DNA of 50,231 nt from Paenibacillus phocaeensis (GTDB lineage: Bacteria > Bacillota > Bacilli > Paenibacillales > Paenibacillaceae), in NCBI RefSeq assembly GCF_900021165.1, contig NZ_FCOQ01000018.1, forward strand, positions 911,488 to 961,718. The letters run 5' to 3'. Below, in pieces: positions 26,674 through 34,289 of this stretch (positions within the stretch are counted from its first letter, which is position 1; every line of letters begins with the position of its first letter). The translations under genes and the position numbers were made by a program. The notes beneath the pieces are model-generated. The model was not told where the DNA came from, did no database searches, and saw only the letters and a list, made by a program, of their open reading frames with translations.

Positions 26674-27069
26674 TTGGCCAGTGAGATCAGGGAAAATGTA
26701 TGGTACAGTGATGAGCATGAGTGGGTGCTTGATTTGGGGGATGGAACGGTGAAAATCGGCATCTCCGACCTGGCTCAGCATCGCCTCGGCGATATCGTGT
26801 TCGTGGAGCTGCCCGATCCCGGGCAGGAAATCGAAGCTCAAGACGGCATCGGAACCATCGAATCCGTTAAGACGGTCGCGGATTTGTTCACGCCGGTTAG
26901 CGGCACCGTTCTGGCGGTGAACGGAGAGCTGGACACCGCGCCGGAGCTGGTGAATGAGGAGCCTTACGACGGAGGCTGGATGGTGCATATTCGGTTGAAG
27001 GAAGATCCGAATCTTGCGTTGGCGAATTTGATGGACGCGAAAGCGTATGCGGAATTTCTCGAAAGATAA
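26674..27069 (+). CDS. gcvH: Glycine cleavage system H protein
   Basis: A 131-residue lipoyl carrier protein. The lipoylated lysine is Lys66 in GIGTIESVKTVADLFTPVSG, and the DLAQHRLGDIVFVELP segment is typical. It shuttles the aminomethyl group between the P, T and L proteins and in Bacillus also feeds lipoyl transfer to other complexes. The start is TTG 26674 with GGAGGAG 7 bases upstream. It is transcribed divergently from gcvT-gcvPA-gcvPB and lacks the riboswitch, so its expression can be separate, in keeping with a second role in lipoate supply. Confidence 0.96.
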   Translation: MASEIRENVWYSDEHEWVLDLGDGTVKIGISDLAQHRLGDIVFVELPDPGQEIEAQDGIGTIESVKTVADLFTPVSGTVLAVNGELDTAPELVNEEPYDGGWMVHIRLKEDPNLALANLMDAKAYAEFLER

Positions 27070-27084
27070 TTTAGTCTTCCAGCA

Positions 27085-27172
27085 AGTAAAAAACTCGCGG
27101 CCAGCGATAAACGAAGGGAAGCCGATCCTCGATTCTTGATCGGCCTAGCCCGCTTATCGCCTGCCGCGAGTT
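27085..27172 (-). terminator. Long imperfect hairpin between gcvH and mtnB
   Basis: Nested complementary blocks run inward: AACTCGCGG/CCGCGAGTT, GCGATAA/TTATCGC, GGG/CCC and GCCGATC/GATCGGC, around a short loop. On the minus strand a T run (TTTTTTACTT) follows the stem, so it probably ends the proB-proA-proC-mtnB transcript. It may also stop gcvH transcription, although no good T run lies on that side. Confidence 0.7.
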
Positions 27173-27186
27173 GGGGTTATTCGCCA

Positions 27187-27855
27187 CTAACGCCTTTTCG
27201 GGGGCAACAGCAGCGAACGGTACAGCGCCTCGAACATAAACTCCAACGCTTCCAGATGGCGTTTGGCCTCCTTCATGCTAGAACCCCAGGCATAAATCCC
27301 GTGGTTTTGCAGCAGAAATGCAGGGACACGCGTGTCCAGTCCGCCCGGGATTCGTTTGAGAACCTCGGAAAGCTCCGCAGGGTTCGGCAGAACCGGCACC
27401 CGAACCTCTTCTAGTGTCTCCCAGATGTCCAAGCTTTTAAGCAACTCGTTTCCCTTGAGAGGGATGCCGCCATCCGCGCCGAAATATTCGCTGAGGACAT
27501 TGTTAAACGCCGTATGTACGTGAACGATCGCGCTGCAGCCGGTCATCCGGTAAATTCTCGCGTGAATCGGCATGTCGGCGCACGGCCTCAGCCGCGTTGG
27601 CTCGAAAGGCTCGCCGGCTGCATCGACGAACAGTACGCCTGCCGCAGGGGAAGACTCCAGGGCTAACTCCGACGCGTGCTTCTCATCGGACGTCACGGCA
27701 AACGCAAACCGGTCCGGCGCGTAAGTGCCGACCCGTACGGACAAGCTTCCGCTGGAAGCGGGGAGCCAGCCGCGGGCCGCGAATTCCTCCCGGACGCGGT
27801 GGATGATGCCCAGCGCCGCTTGTTTATCTTCCCATGGGATATCGACGTAGTTCAT
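27187..27855 (-). CDS. mtnB: Methylthioribulose-1-phosphate dehydratase (class II aldolase family)
   Basis: A 222-residue zinc enzyme of the class II aldolase/adducin family. WLPASSGSLSVRV (phosphate loop), the metal-binding HVHT, the general-base segment LKGNELLKSLDIW with its Glu, and LLQNHGIYAWG with the third His ligand are those of MtnB, which dehydrates 5-methylthioribulose 1-phosphate in methionine salvage. The family segment PSAET reads PCADM here, a modest active-site-region change. The start at 27855 follows AAAGGGGG. It lies 69 bases after proC on the same strand with no terminator between, so it probably shares the T-box-controlled transcript. No other mtn pathway gene is adjacent. 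Confidence 0.86.
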   Translation of the reverse strand: MNYVDIPWEDKQAALGIIHRVREEFAARGWLPASSGSLSVRVGTYAPDRFAFAVTSDEKHASELALESSPAAGVLFVDAAGEPFEPTRLRPCADMPIHARIYRMTGCSAIVHVHTAFNNVLSEYFGADGGIPLKGNELLKSLDIWETLEEVRVPVLPNPAELSEVLKRIPGGLDTRVPAFLLQNHGIYAWGSSMKEAKRHLEALEFMFEALYRSLLLPPKRR

Positions 27856-27924
27856 GCTGCCGCCCCCTTTCAGGCTAACCTTTAAACGCGGACCTTGCCT
27901 TTGGCGCACCGCGAAGCTTCGCTA

Positions 27925-28788
27925 TTACAGCAGCGCTTGCTTTACGGCCTCGCCCATTTCCTTCGAACGCTCGGCGGCCCGGTGGACCGCTGCCCTCACG
28001 TTCGGCTGGAAGCCGCCCGCTTCGAGCACGCCAATCGCGGCTTGCGTTGAGCCGTTTGGCGAGGTGATGTCCGCACGCAGCTTGGTTGGCGCTTCGCCGG
28101 TTTCGGACATCATGAAGGCGGCGCCCAGCACCGTTTGCACGGTCAGCTCGCGAGCTTGTTCCGGCGTTAAGCCGCCCTCGATACCCGCTTCAATCATCGC
28201 CTCCATCAGGTAATAAACATATGCAGGTCCACTCCCGGATACGCCTGTTAAAATTTCCATTTGCTCCTCGGGGATCACGCTAACCATGCCGACGGCTTCG
28301 AACATCGCCAACACCTGGGCGCGCTGCTCTTCAGACACTTCCGGCGAGAAGGAAATGCCGGTCGCGCCATATCCGATGGAGCTGGAGGTGTTGGGCATCG
28401 TGCGGGCCACAGCTGCCTTCTTGCCGAGCAGTGCCTGAATCGTGGCGATGGATAAACCCGCGATCAGGGACACGATCAGCTGGCCTTCGCGAAGGAGCGG
28501 GCCGAGGCCGGACAATGCCTCTCCGGCATCTTTGGGTTTCATCGCCAGGACGATAACGGATGCATCCCGCAGATAGACCTGCTTGGCATCCGCCTCGACC
28601 GCCGTCTGAACTTGATAGGTTTGTGCCAAGTAATCAAGCCGTTCCCGATTCGAGCGGTTCAGCATGACCATTTGGTCCGGACGTCCAACTTGTTTATGGA
28701 GCAAGCCGCGGACGATCGCCTCAGCCATCGAACCTGCTCCATAGAAACAGAGGGTGGAGGCGGCCAAAGCTGATGGATTTGTTTTCAT
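27925..28788 (-). CDS. proC: Pyrroline-5-carboxylate reductase
   Basis: A 287-residue enzyme that reduces pyrroline-5-carboxylate to proline with NAD(P)H. The Rossmann motif is FYGAGSMAEAI near the N-terminus; the proline-binding signature GSGPAYVYYLMEAMIEAG lies about two-thirds along. The ATG at 28788 follows GGAGG; the longer open frame back to 28860 overlaps proA and is unlikely to be translated. It is the third gene of proB-proA-proC. Confidence 0.95.
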   Translation of the reverse strand: MKTNPSALAASTLCFYGAGSMAEAIVRGLLHKQVGRPDQMVMLNRSNRERLDYLAQTYQVQTAVEADAKQVYLRDASVIVLAMKPKDAGEALSGLGPLLREGQLIVSLIAGLSIATIQALLGKKAAVARTMPNTSSSIGYGATGISFSPEVSEEQRAQVLAMFEAVGMVSVIPEEQMEILTGVSGSGPAYVYYLMEAMIEAGIEGGLTPEQARELTVQTVLGAAFMMSETGEAPTKLRADITSPNGSTQAAIGVLEAGGFQPNVRAAVHRAAERSKEMGEAVKQALL

Positions 28789-28834
28789 AGGGGATACCTC
28801 CTGGTGTAGTGGTGAATAAGGGAGGGGCGGCTCG

Positions 28835-30082
28835 TTACTGCCGAATCTGCCCGTCCCCATGGATGATGTATTTACTTGACGTCAGCGCAGCTAGACCCAT
28901 CGGTCCCCGAGCATGCAGCTTCTGGGTACTGATGCCGATCTCCGCCCCGAAGCCGAACTCGAAGCCGTCCGTAAATCGCGTTGAGGCGTTATGGTAGACC
29001 GCCGCCGCATCGACTTCCTGCTGAAACCGCTCGGCGTTTGAGCCGTCCCGGGTAACGATACACTCGGAGTGCTTCGTACCAAAGCGGGCGATGTGGGCCA
29101 TCGCTTCGTCAAGACTGCGAACGATTTTTACGTTAAGGATATAGTCGTTGTATTCCGTCGCGTAATCCTCGTCCGTAACCGGTACAGCCCAAGGAATCAA
29201 CTTGCTTGCGGTCTCGCAGCCCCGCAGCTCGACGCCGGCTTCCTTGAAACGGGTCGCCAGCTCGGGCAGATGCCGTTCGGCAAAACTCTCATGCACGAGC
29301 AAGGTTTCCATGGAGTTGCAGACGGAAGGGCGTTGGACCTTGGCATTCAACGCGATATCCGTCGCCATCGCGGGGTCGGCGGTGGCATCCAAATACGTAT
29401 GGCAGATCCCGGCGCCCGTCTCGATGACCGGCACCGTAGCGTTCTGGACAACGTTCTGAATGAGCGAGCTCCCCCCGCGCGGGATCACGACGTCGAGCAG
29501 TCCGTTCAGCTTCAGCATTTCATCGACGGAGGATCGGCTTGGATCCTCGATCAGCTGCACGGCGTCAACAGGGACCCGGGTCGCTGCGAGAGCGCCGTGA
29601 ATAAGCTCGATGATTTTGCGGTTGGAGGACAAAGCGGACGAGCCGCCGCGCAGCACCACCGCATTGCCTGTCTTCAGGCACAAGCCCATGGCATCGACTG
29701 TAACATTGGGCCGGGCCTCGTAAACGATCCCGATGACCCCAAGCGGGACGCGGCGTTTGACGATATGCAGGCCGTTCGGGCGATCGATCGTCTCCAGCAC
29801 GTCCCCGACCGGATCCGGCAGTTCGGCGATTTGCCGCAGCCCTTCGGCGATGCCTTCAATCCGTTCCGGGGTTAAAGCCAGGCGGTCGAGCATGGATTTC
29901 GAGGTTCCGTTCTCACGTCCCCGCTGCAAATCTTCCTCATTGGCAGCCAGAATGGCGTTGCTGCCGCTTACCAGCGCTTCGGCCGCTGCCAGCAGCGCTT
30001 CGTTCTTTTGCGCCGTCGTTAACCGGTTCAGCACGGACACGGCGCTGCCGGCACGCTCGGCTTTTTGTCTCACTTCACTCAT
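28835..30082 (-). CDS. proA: Gamma-glutamyl phosphate reductase
   Basis: A 415-residue aldehyde-dehydrogenase-family enzyme giving glutamate semialdehyde from gamma-glutamyl phosphate. The catalytic Cys is in QRPSVCNSMETLLVH. The substrate and NADP regions GVIGIVYEARPNVT and VVLRGGSSALSSNR are present, as is the C-terminal HARGPMGL. The ATG at 30082 is preceded by AAGGAGG. It is the second gene of the T-box-controlled proline operon. Confidence 0.96.
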   Translation of the reverse strand: MSEVRQKAERAGSAVSVLNRLTTAQKNEALLAAAEALVSGSNAILAANEEDLQRGRENGTSKSMLDRLALTPERIEGIAEGLRQIAELPDPVGDVLETIDRPNGLHIVKRRVPLGVIGIVYEARPNVTVDAMGLCLKTGNAVVLRGGSSALSSNRKIIELIHGALAATRVPVDAVQLIEDPSRSSVDEMLKLNGLLDVVIPRGGSSLIQNVVQNATVPVIETGAGICHTYLDATADPAMATDIALNAKVQRPSVCNSMETLLVHESFAERHLPELATRFKEAGVELRGCETASKLIPWAVPVTDEDYATEYNDYILNVKIVRSLDEAMAHIARFGTKHSECIVTRDGSNAERFQQEVDAAAVYHNASTRFTDGFEFGFGAEIGISTQKLHARGPMGLAALTSSKYIIHGDGQIRQ

Positions 30083-30126
30083 GGGTATACCTCCTTGAAC
30101 ATCCGCTTCGGGATCAGATGAACTTC

Positions 30127-31233
30127 TTATGCTTTCAGTGAAATCCACTCGTCTCGGTGGATAACCTCCAGACGATGGACGCTGTCCATGACCTTAACGA
30201 CTTCGGCGCTGGGGAGGCCGAGGATGTTGTGGAGCTGGTCTGCATCATAGTTAACGATGCCGCGCCCCAGCACCTCGCCGTCGGCGCCGACAACCTCAAC
30301 GACGTCGCCGGTATGGAAATGTCCGCTCGCGGCTCTGACGCCAACCGGCAGCAGGCTTCGCCCGCCGCGGATTAGAGCCTCCTCGGCACCGGCATCAACC
30401 GTCAGCGTTCCGATCGGGGTGGAGAAGAAGCCCAGCCACTGCTTCTTCCGCGGCAGCGCCGCGCCGTGAGCCTCGAAATAGGTGCCGCGCCCGTCGCCGC
30501 GCAAAGCGGCAAGCAGCTCCCCTGGGGAATTGACTTTGCCGACAAAGACGGGGACGCCCCCCAGCGAGGCGATTTTGGCCGCGTCGATTTTTGAACGCAT
30601 GCCTCCGGTGCCTACCGCAGAACCGGCACCGCCGGCAATCGCGCAGATCTCGCCGGTGATTTCCGTGATCCGGCTGATGCGTGTCGCCGCGGGGTCCAGG
30701 CGCGGATCTTTGGTATACAGCCCATCCATATCGGTCAGGATCAGCAGGTGATCGGCTCGAATCAGGTTAGCGACGAGAGCGGACAATGTATCATTGTCGC
30801 CGAACTTCAACTCATCCACCGATACAGTATCGTTCTCGTTAATGATCGGCAGTACGTTCCGGTTCAGCAGCTCCTCGATCGCCATGCTGGCATTGCCCGT
30901 CCGCTTGCGATTCTGAAAGTCGGACCGGGTCAGCAGCACCTGAGCGGCGGAAACTCCGTGCAGGGCCAGCTCCTCACGATAGGTCTGCATCAGCAGCGCC
31001 TGGCCGACGGCGGCAGAAGCCTGCTTCTCATGCAGCAGCTTAGGCCGCTCAGGGTAGCCGATCTCGCGGAACCCTGCGGCAACCGCGCCGGAGGTTACAA
31101 GCAGCGGCTGGTACCCCGCCTGAATCAGTCCGGCCAATTCGGCCGCGAAATAGGCGACGGCCTCCCGGTTTAGTCCTCCTTCCGACGAGGTCAGCGAACT
31201 GCTGCCGATTTTGACGACGATGCGTCGCAGCAT
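30127..31233 (-). CDS. proB: Glutamate 5-kinase
   Basis: A 368-residue kinase producing gamma-glutamyl phosphate, the committed and proline-inhibited step. The amino-acid-kinase domain begins RRIVVKIGSSSLT, with ENDTVSVDELKFGDNDTLSA and TDMDGLYTKDPR in the middle and GTGGMRSKIDAAKIA. A C-terminal PUA domain follows (about 280-360; GVRAASGHFHTGDVVEV). The ATG at 31233 follows AAGGAGG and is the first start after the T-box leader. Confidence 0.96.
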   Translation of the reverse strand: MLRRIVVKIGSSSLTSSEGGLNREAVAYFAAELAGLIQAGYQPLLVTSGAVAAGFREIGYPERPKLLHEKQASAAVGQALLMQTYREELALHGVSAAQVLLTRSDFQNRKRTGNASMAIEELLNRNVLPIINENDTVSVDELKFGDNDTLSALVANLIRADHLLILTDMDGLYTKDPRLDPAATRISRITEITGEICAIAGGAGSAVGTGGMRSKIDAAKIASLGGVPVFVGKVNSPGELLAALRGDGRGTYFEAHGAALPRKKQWLGFFSTPIGTLTVDAGAEEALIRGGRSLLPVGVRAASGHFHTGDVVEVVGADGEVLGRGIVNYDADQLHNILGLPSAEVVKVMDSVHRLEVIHRDEWISLKA

Positions 31234-31262
31234 GGGGATTCCTCCTTGAACTTTAGGTAAAA

Positions 31263-31302
31263 TAAAAAAACTCCCGCCTTTGCACGCAAAGGACGAAAGT
31301 TT
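31263..31302 (-). terminator. T-box regulated terminator
   Basis: On the minus strand CCTTTGC and GCAAAGG form the top of the stem, ACTTTCG and CGGGAGT the imperfect base, followed by a T run. It competes with the T-box antiterminator. Confidence 0.82.
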
Positions 31303-31495
31303 TGACTTCCGCGGTACCACCTTTATTGATGAGGGAGCTCATCCAACTTGAATGCCCGGTAACAGGGGCGCTGTCCGGCTTGTTCGGCCGGCCGCTCAGG
31401 GATAGGATTCGGAAAGGGCTAGCAGGTAAATTCTTTCAGCCGGTGGAATTTACTCTCTGTATCGCCGCGTTCTTTCGTACTGGTCCCGTCTGCGC
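31263..31495 (-). ncRNA. T-box leader of the proline operon (probable Pro specifier)
   Basis: On the minus strand the leader has the Stem I landmarks AGTA, AGAGAG and CTGAAAG, then the 3' specifier-loop side GAA-T-CCT-A, whose triplet CCU is a proline codon. The canonical T-box AAGGTGGTACCGCGG (about 31322-31308) lies ahead of a terminator stem (AACTTTCG/TCCTTTGC pairing with GCAAAGG...GAGTT) and seven T at 31269-31263. Uncharged tRNA-Pro should promote antitermination into proB-proA-proC. Confidence 0.93.
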
Positions 31496-31534
31496 GTTTG
31501 GGAAATTGTCCGTCTAGGAATCTCATTTTATGTT

Positions 31535-31563
31535 AGCATACCACGGGATTCGCGGCTTTGCAA
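31535..31563 (-). promoter_or_regulatory. Candidate promoter of the proBAC T-box leader
   Basis: On the minus strand TTGCAA (31563-31558) and TATGCT (31540-31535) are 17 bases apart, with a TGG extended -10. The -35 and -10 each match 4/6. Position relative to Stem I is right. Confidence 0.45.
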
Positions 31564-31691
31564 AGGAAATGCGGCGGTTCATCTCGATTACGGCATTGGC
31601 CTGCTCGGCCGCTTCGTCTTGCGTTGCCGTGAAGCCGCCATTATGATGAGAATCAAGAAGCAAGCCGCATAGGAAAGGGGGAGATCAAGCC

Positions 31692-32519
31692 GTGAAACAA
31701 GCGACGAATCAAGCGAAACGTCTCCCGGACCGCTGGCGCATCGCCCTGGTCCAGTGCGAGATCGATTTAGGGAATCCCGGGAACAATCGGGCCCGTATGG
31801 AACGATTGCTGGAACGGGCGGCTTCGGCCGCAGAGAAGCCGGATCTCATCCTGTTGCCGGAGCTGTGGAATACGGGATATGCCTTAACGGAAATCGGGGA
31901 ACTTGCCGAGCCGGAGGGGCGGGAAAGCCGGGAATGGCTGGCGGCTTTTGCGCAGCGTCAGGGAATTCATGTGATCGGCGGTTCCATCGCTGAAATCCGA
32001 AGCGGCCAAGTGTATAACACGATGCCGGTATTCAACCGCTACGGAGAAGAGGTCGCGGCGTACTCCAAAATCCATCTGTTTCGGTTAATGGAGGAAGACC
32101 AATTCCTGCAGGCAGGGGAACGGTGCGTAACGTTCGAGCTGGACGGCTTGCTTGCCGGGGCGGCGATCTGTTACGACATCCGGTTTCCGGAACTCGCACG
32201 CAGCTTGGCGTTGCGCGGTGCGAAGCTGCTGTTCGTGGCGGCGGAATGGCCGCACCCGCGCCTCAATCATTGGCGCACCCTGCTCGCTGCGCGGGCGATC
32301 GAAAATCAGATGTACGTGATCGCCTGCAACCGCACGGGAATTAGCGGGGGCGAAGCTTTCTTCGGCCATTCGATGATCATCGATCCTTGGGGGGATATCG
32401 TGGCCGAAGGCGGCGAAGCGGAGGAGATCGTCACCGCCAGCATCGATCTGACGCAGGTTGACCAAGTCCGCCGCCGCATTCCCGTCTTTGCCGACCGGCG
32501 GCCGCAGCTTTATGAATGA
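31692..32519 (+). CDS. Carbon-nitrogen hydrolase (nitrilase family, omega-amidase-like)
   Basis: A 275-residue nitrilase-superfamily amidase with the complete catalytic triad: Glu57 (LLPELWNTGY), Lys126 (YSKIHLF) and Cys160 (AICYDIRFPEL). The closest pattern I recognise is the MtnU/YafV-type omega-amidase that clears 2-oxoglutaramate formed in methionine salvage, but the substrate is uncertain. The start is GTG 31692 after AAAGGGGGAG. It is transcribed away from the proline operon and overlaps the convergent lysR gene by 10 bases. Confidence 0.83.
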   Translation: MKQATNQAKRLPDRWRIALVQCEIDLGNPGNNRARMERLLERAASAAEKPDLILLPELWNTGYALTEIGELAEPEGRESREWLAAFAQRQGIHVIGGSIAEIRSGQVYNTMPVFNRYGEEVAAYSKIHLFRLMEEDQFLQAGERCVTFELDGLLAGAAICYDIRFPELARSLALRGAKLLFVAAEWPHPRLNHWRTLLAARAIENQMYVIACNRTGISGGEAFFGHSMIIDPWGDIVAEGGEAEEIVTASIDLTQVDQVRRRIPVFADRRPQLYE

Positions 32520-33433
32520 TACAGCGATTGGCGCTGCTCCATCGTCGCTTTAAACGTCTCAATGAACGCCTCGGCCGCTTTGGACAGATATCGGCCTTTG
32601 CGATAGGCGATGACCAACGTCCGGCTGGGGGCGGGGGCGGCGAGAGGCAAATACGCCGGGATCAATTCGCTTCGTTTGGCCCGGGCGATAAACCGCGGTA
32701 CGAGCGTGATGCCCATGCCGGCTGCTACCAGCGATTGCACGGTTTCGATATTGTTGCTCTCAAAGACGACGTTAGGTTCAAACCCGGCCCCCCGGCACAG
32801 ATCAACGGTCAGCTTGCGGAAGCCCTGGCCTTTTTTGAGGACAATAAACGGTTCGTTCTGAAGCTGCTTCATTTCCACGCCCCGCTCCAGCACTCCGGGG
32901 ATCTTCGTTAAGGGATGATCCGGCGGGACCGCCAAATCGATGATCTCTTCGCCAATCGGCTCATAGGAGAGCGTCGGCTCCTGCAGCGGCAAGGAGAGCA
33001 AGCTGAGATCGGTGCCGCCGCCGGCTGTGAGTTTCTCCAGATTGAGGGAGGTGTCCTCCAGCAAGGTGACTTGAATATTCGGATAACCTTCCTTAAATGC
33101 GGGGAGCACATAAGGCAGCAGATGGGAACCGGTAATCGGCATACTGCCGACCACGACGCGGCCTGCCCGAAGCTGGGAGATGTCGTCCATCTCCTGGCGC
33201 AGCTCCGCAACAGCGTCCATTATTTTCTGCGCATGTGCGATGAAGCTCGCCCCGGCGTAAGTCAGCTCAACGGTGCTCGTATTGCGCTGGAACAGCTTCA
33301 CTCCGAGCTCCTGCTCCAGCTTGGACAACTGCTGGCTTAGCGAGGGCTGGGCGATATGGAGCTTGTCGGCGGCACGGGAGAAATTTTTTTCCTCGGCAAT
33401 TTGCAAGGTGTATTGAAGTTGGCGAAGTTCCAT
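32510..33433 (-). CDS. LysR-family transcriptional regulator
   Basis: A 307-residue LysR-type regulator. The N-terminal winged helix-turn-helix (MELRQLQYTLQIAEEKNFSRAADKLHIAQPSLSQQLSKLE region, about 1-60) is followed by the effector-binding domain (VVVGSMPITGSHLLPYVLPAF onward). It is divergent from the signal peptidase gene, and the shared intergenic region holds a CTTATA-N9-TATAAG dyad at 33452-33472. A close relative of that sequence stands in front of leuC at 35242-35262. This suggests autoregulation and control of leuCD, and perhaps of the genes between. The effector is unknown; an isopropylmalate-type leucine intermediate would be logical. Confidence 0.9.
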   Translation of the reverse strand: MELRQLQYTLQIAEEKNFSRAADKLHIAQPSLSQQLSKLEQELGVKLFQRNTSTVELTYAGASFIAHAQKIMDAVAELRQEMDDISQLRAGRVVVGSMPITGSHLLPYVLPAFKEGYPNIQVTLLEDTSLNLEKLTAGGGTDLSLLSLPLQEPTLSYEPIGEEIIDLAVPPDHPLTKIPGVLERGVEMKQLQNEPFIVLKKGQGFRKLTVDLCRGAGFEPNVVFESNNIETVQSLVAAGMGITLVPRFIARAKRSELIPAYLPLAAPAPSRTLVIAYRKGRYLSKAAEAFIETFKATMEQRQSLYHS

Positions 33434-33451
33434 GGGATCCTCCCTTGGTTT

Positions 33452-33472
33452 CTTATAAGTAGAACCTATAAG
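33452..33472. promoter_or_regulatory. Candidate LysR operator upstream of lysR/lepB
   Basis: CTTATA and TATAAG half-sites separated by 9 bases form a perfect 6+6 dyad between two divergent genes. It shares 16 of 21 bases with the site in front of leuC. LysR-type sites have a T-N11-A core, which this sequence fits. Confidence 0.55.
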
Positions 33473-33493
33473 ATCACTATATCATATAGATAT

Positions 33494-33523
33494 TTGTCTT
33501 GGTATAGCGCTTGCCTTTATAAT
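33494..33523 (+). promoter_or_regulatory. Sigma-A promoter of the signal peptidase gene
   Basis: TTGTCT (33494-33499) and a perfect TATAAT (33518-33523) with an 18-base spacer, 33 bases before the TTG start. Confidence 0.6.
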
Positions 33524-33556
33524 AGAGGGAAACATCAAGTGGTTGGAGGTTTTCGC

Positions 33557-34117
33557 TTGAAACGGAAAAAATGGTGGAAAGAACTCGGCGGGTGGGGCTT
33601 CTCAATCGCCCTCGGCTTTGTGCTTAGCATGATCATCGGCATTTTTATCATTCAGCCTTATAAAGTTGACGGACATTCGATGGAGCCAACCTTAAACGAC
33701 AATCAACGGATCTATGCCTGGAAATTTATGCATGTGCTGGAGAAGCTGCCGGCTTACGGCGACATCGTGATTATCGACAGCCGAGTCGACCGGAGCCGTA
33801 CGTTCTGGGACGACGTGAAGGAGCATCCGATCATTACCTGGCTATCCGGAGGGGAAGAGAATGATGTATTCTACGTTAAGCGCGTCATCGGCTTGCCGGG
33901 GGATACGATCGAAGTAAAGGAAGGGCACGTGTTCCGCAACGGACAGCAACTTCAGGAGCCGTACATCAAGGAACAGATGGATGCCAGTGCGACACAAGCA
34001 TGGGAAGTGCCGGAGAACCACGTATTCGTGATGGGGGATAACCGGAATAACAGCAACGACAGCCGCAGCATCGGACCGGTACCGCTTGATCATGTGATGG
34101 GGATCGATTCGTTTTAA
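33557..34117 (+). CDS. lepB: Signal peptidase I
   Basis: A 186-residue type I signal peptidase. One N-terminal membrane anchor (about 14-33) is followed by box B with the catalytic Ser41 (GHSMEPTL), box D with Lys108 (YVKRVIGLPGD) and box E MGDNRNNSNDSR. It removes signal peptides from exported proteins, acting at the outer membrane face. The start is TTG 33557 with GGAGG 7 bases upstream; the frame's opening at 33356 overlaps lysR and is not used. It ends at GIDSF, a few residues short of the usual hydrophobic last strand. Confidence 0.94.
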   Translation: MKRKKWWKELGGWGFSIALGFVLSMIIGIFIIQPYKVDGHSMEPTLNDNQRIYAWKFMHVLEKLPAYGDIVIIDSRVDRSRTFWDDVKEHPIITWLSGGEENDVFYVKRVIGLPGDTIEVKEGHVFRNGQQLQEPYIKEQMDASATQAWEVPENHVFVMGDNRNNSNDSRSIGPVPLDHVMGIDSF

Positions 34118-34131
34118 ATCAGGAAGCAATG

Positions 34132-34177
34132 GAGCAATCCGAAGCCGGGAAGTTTCTCGGCCGGGTTGCTCTTTTTA
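34132..34177 (+). terminator. Terminator after lepB
   Basis: GAGCAA/TTGCTC outer arms and GCCG/CGGC, GAA/TTC inner pairs are followed by TTTTT. Confidence 0.88.
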
Positions 34178-34289
34178 ATTGGGGACGGGGGTATAGGTTT
34201 TGTCTATCAATCATATTGCTTTCTGGTCTTGGACGATGGTTTCATTCGGGCGTTAAAATAGGGATCAGTTCAATGAAGGGGGTGGCGTT

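Noticed and set aside
33557..34117. Truncated or frameshifted signal peptidase gene
   Set aside because: The protein ends slightly early at GIDSF, but all catalytic boxes are complete and a good terminator follows. I see no sign of a disrupted frame.
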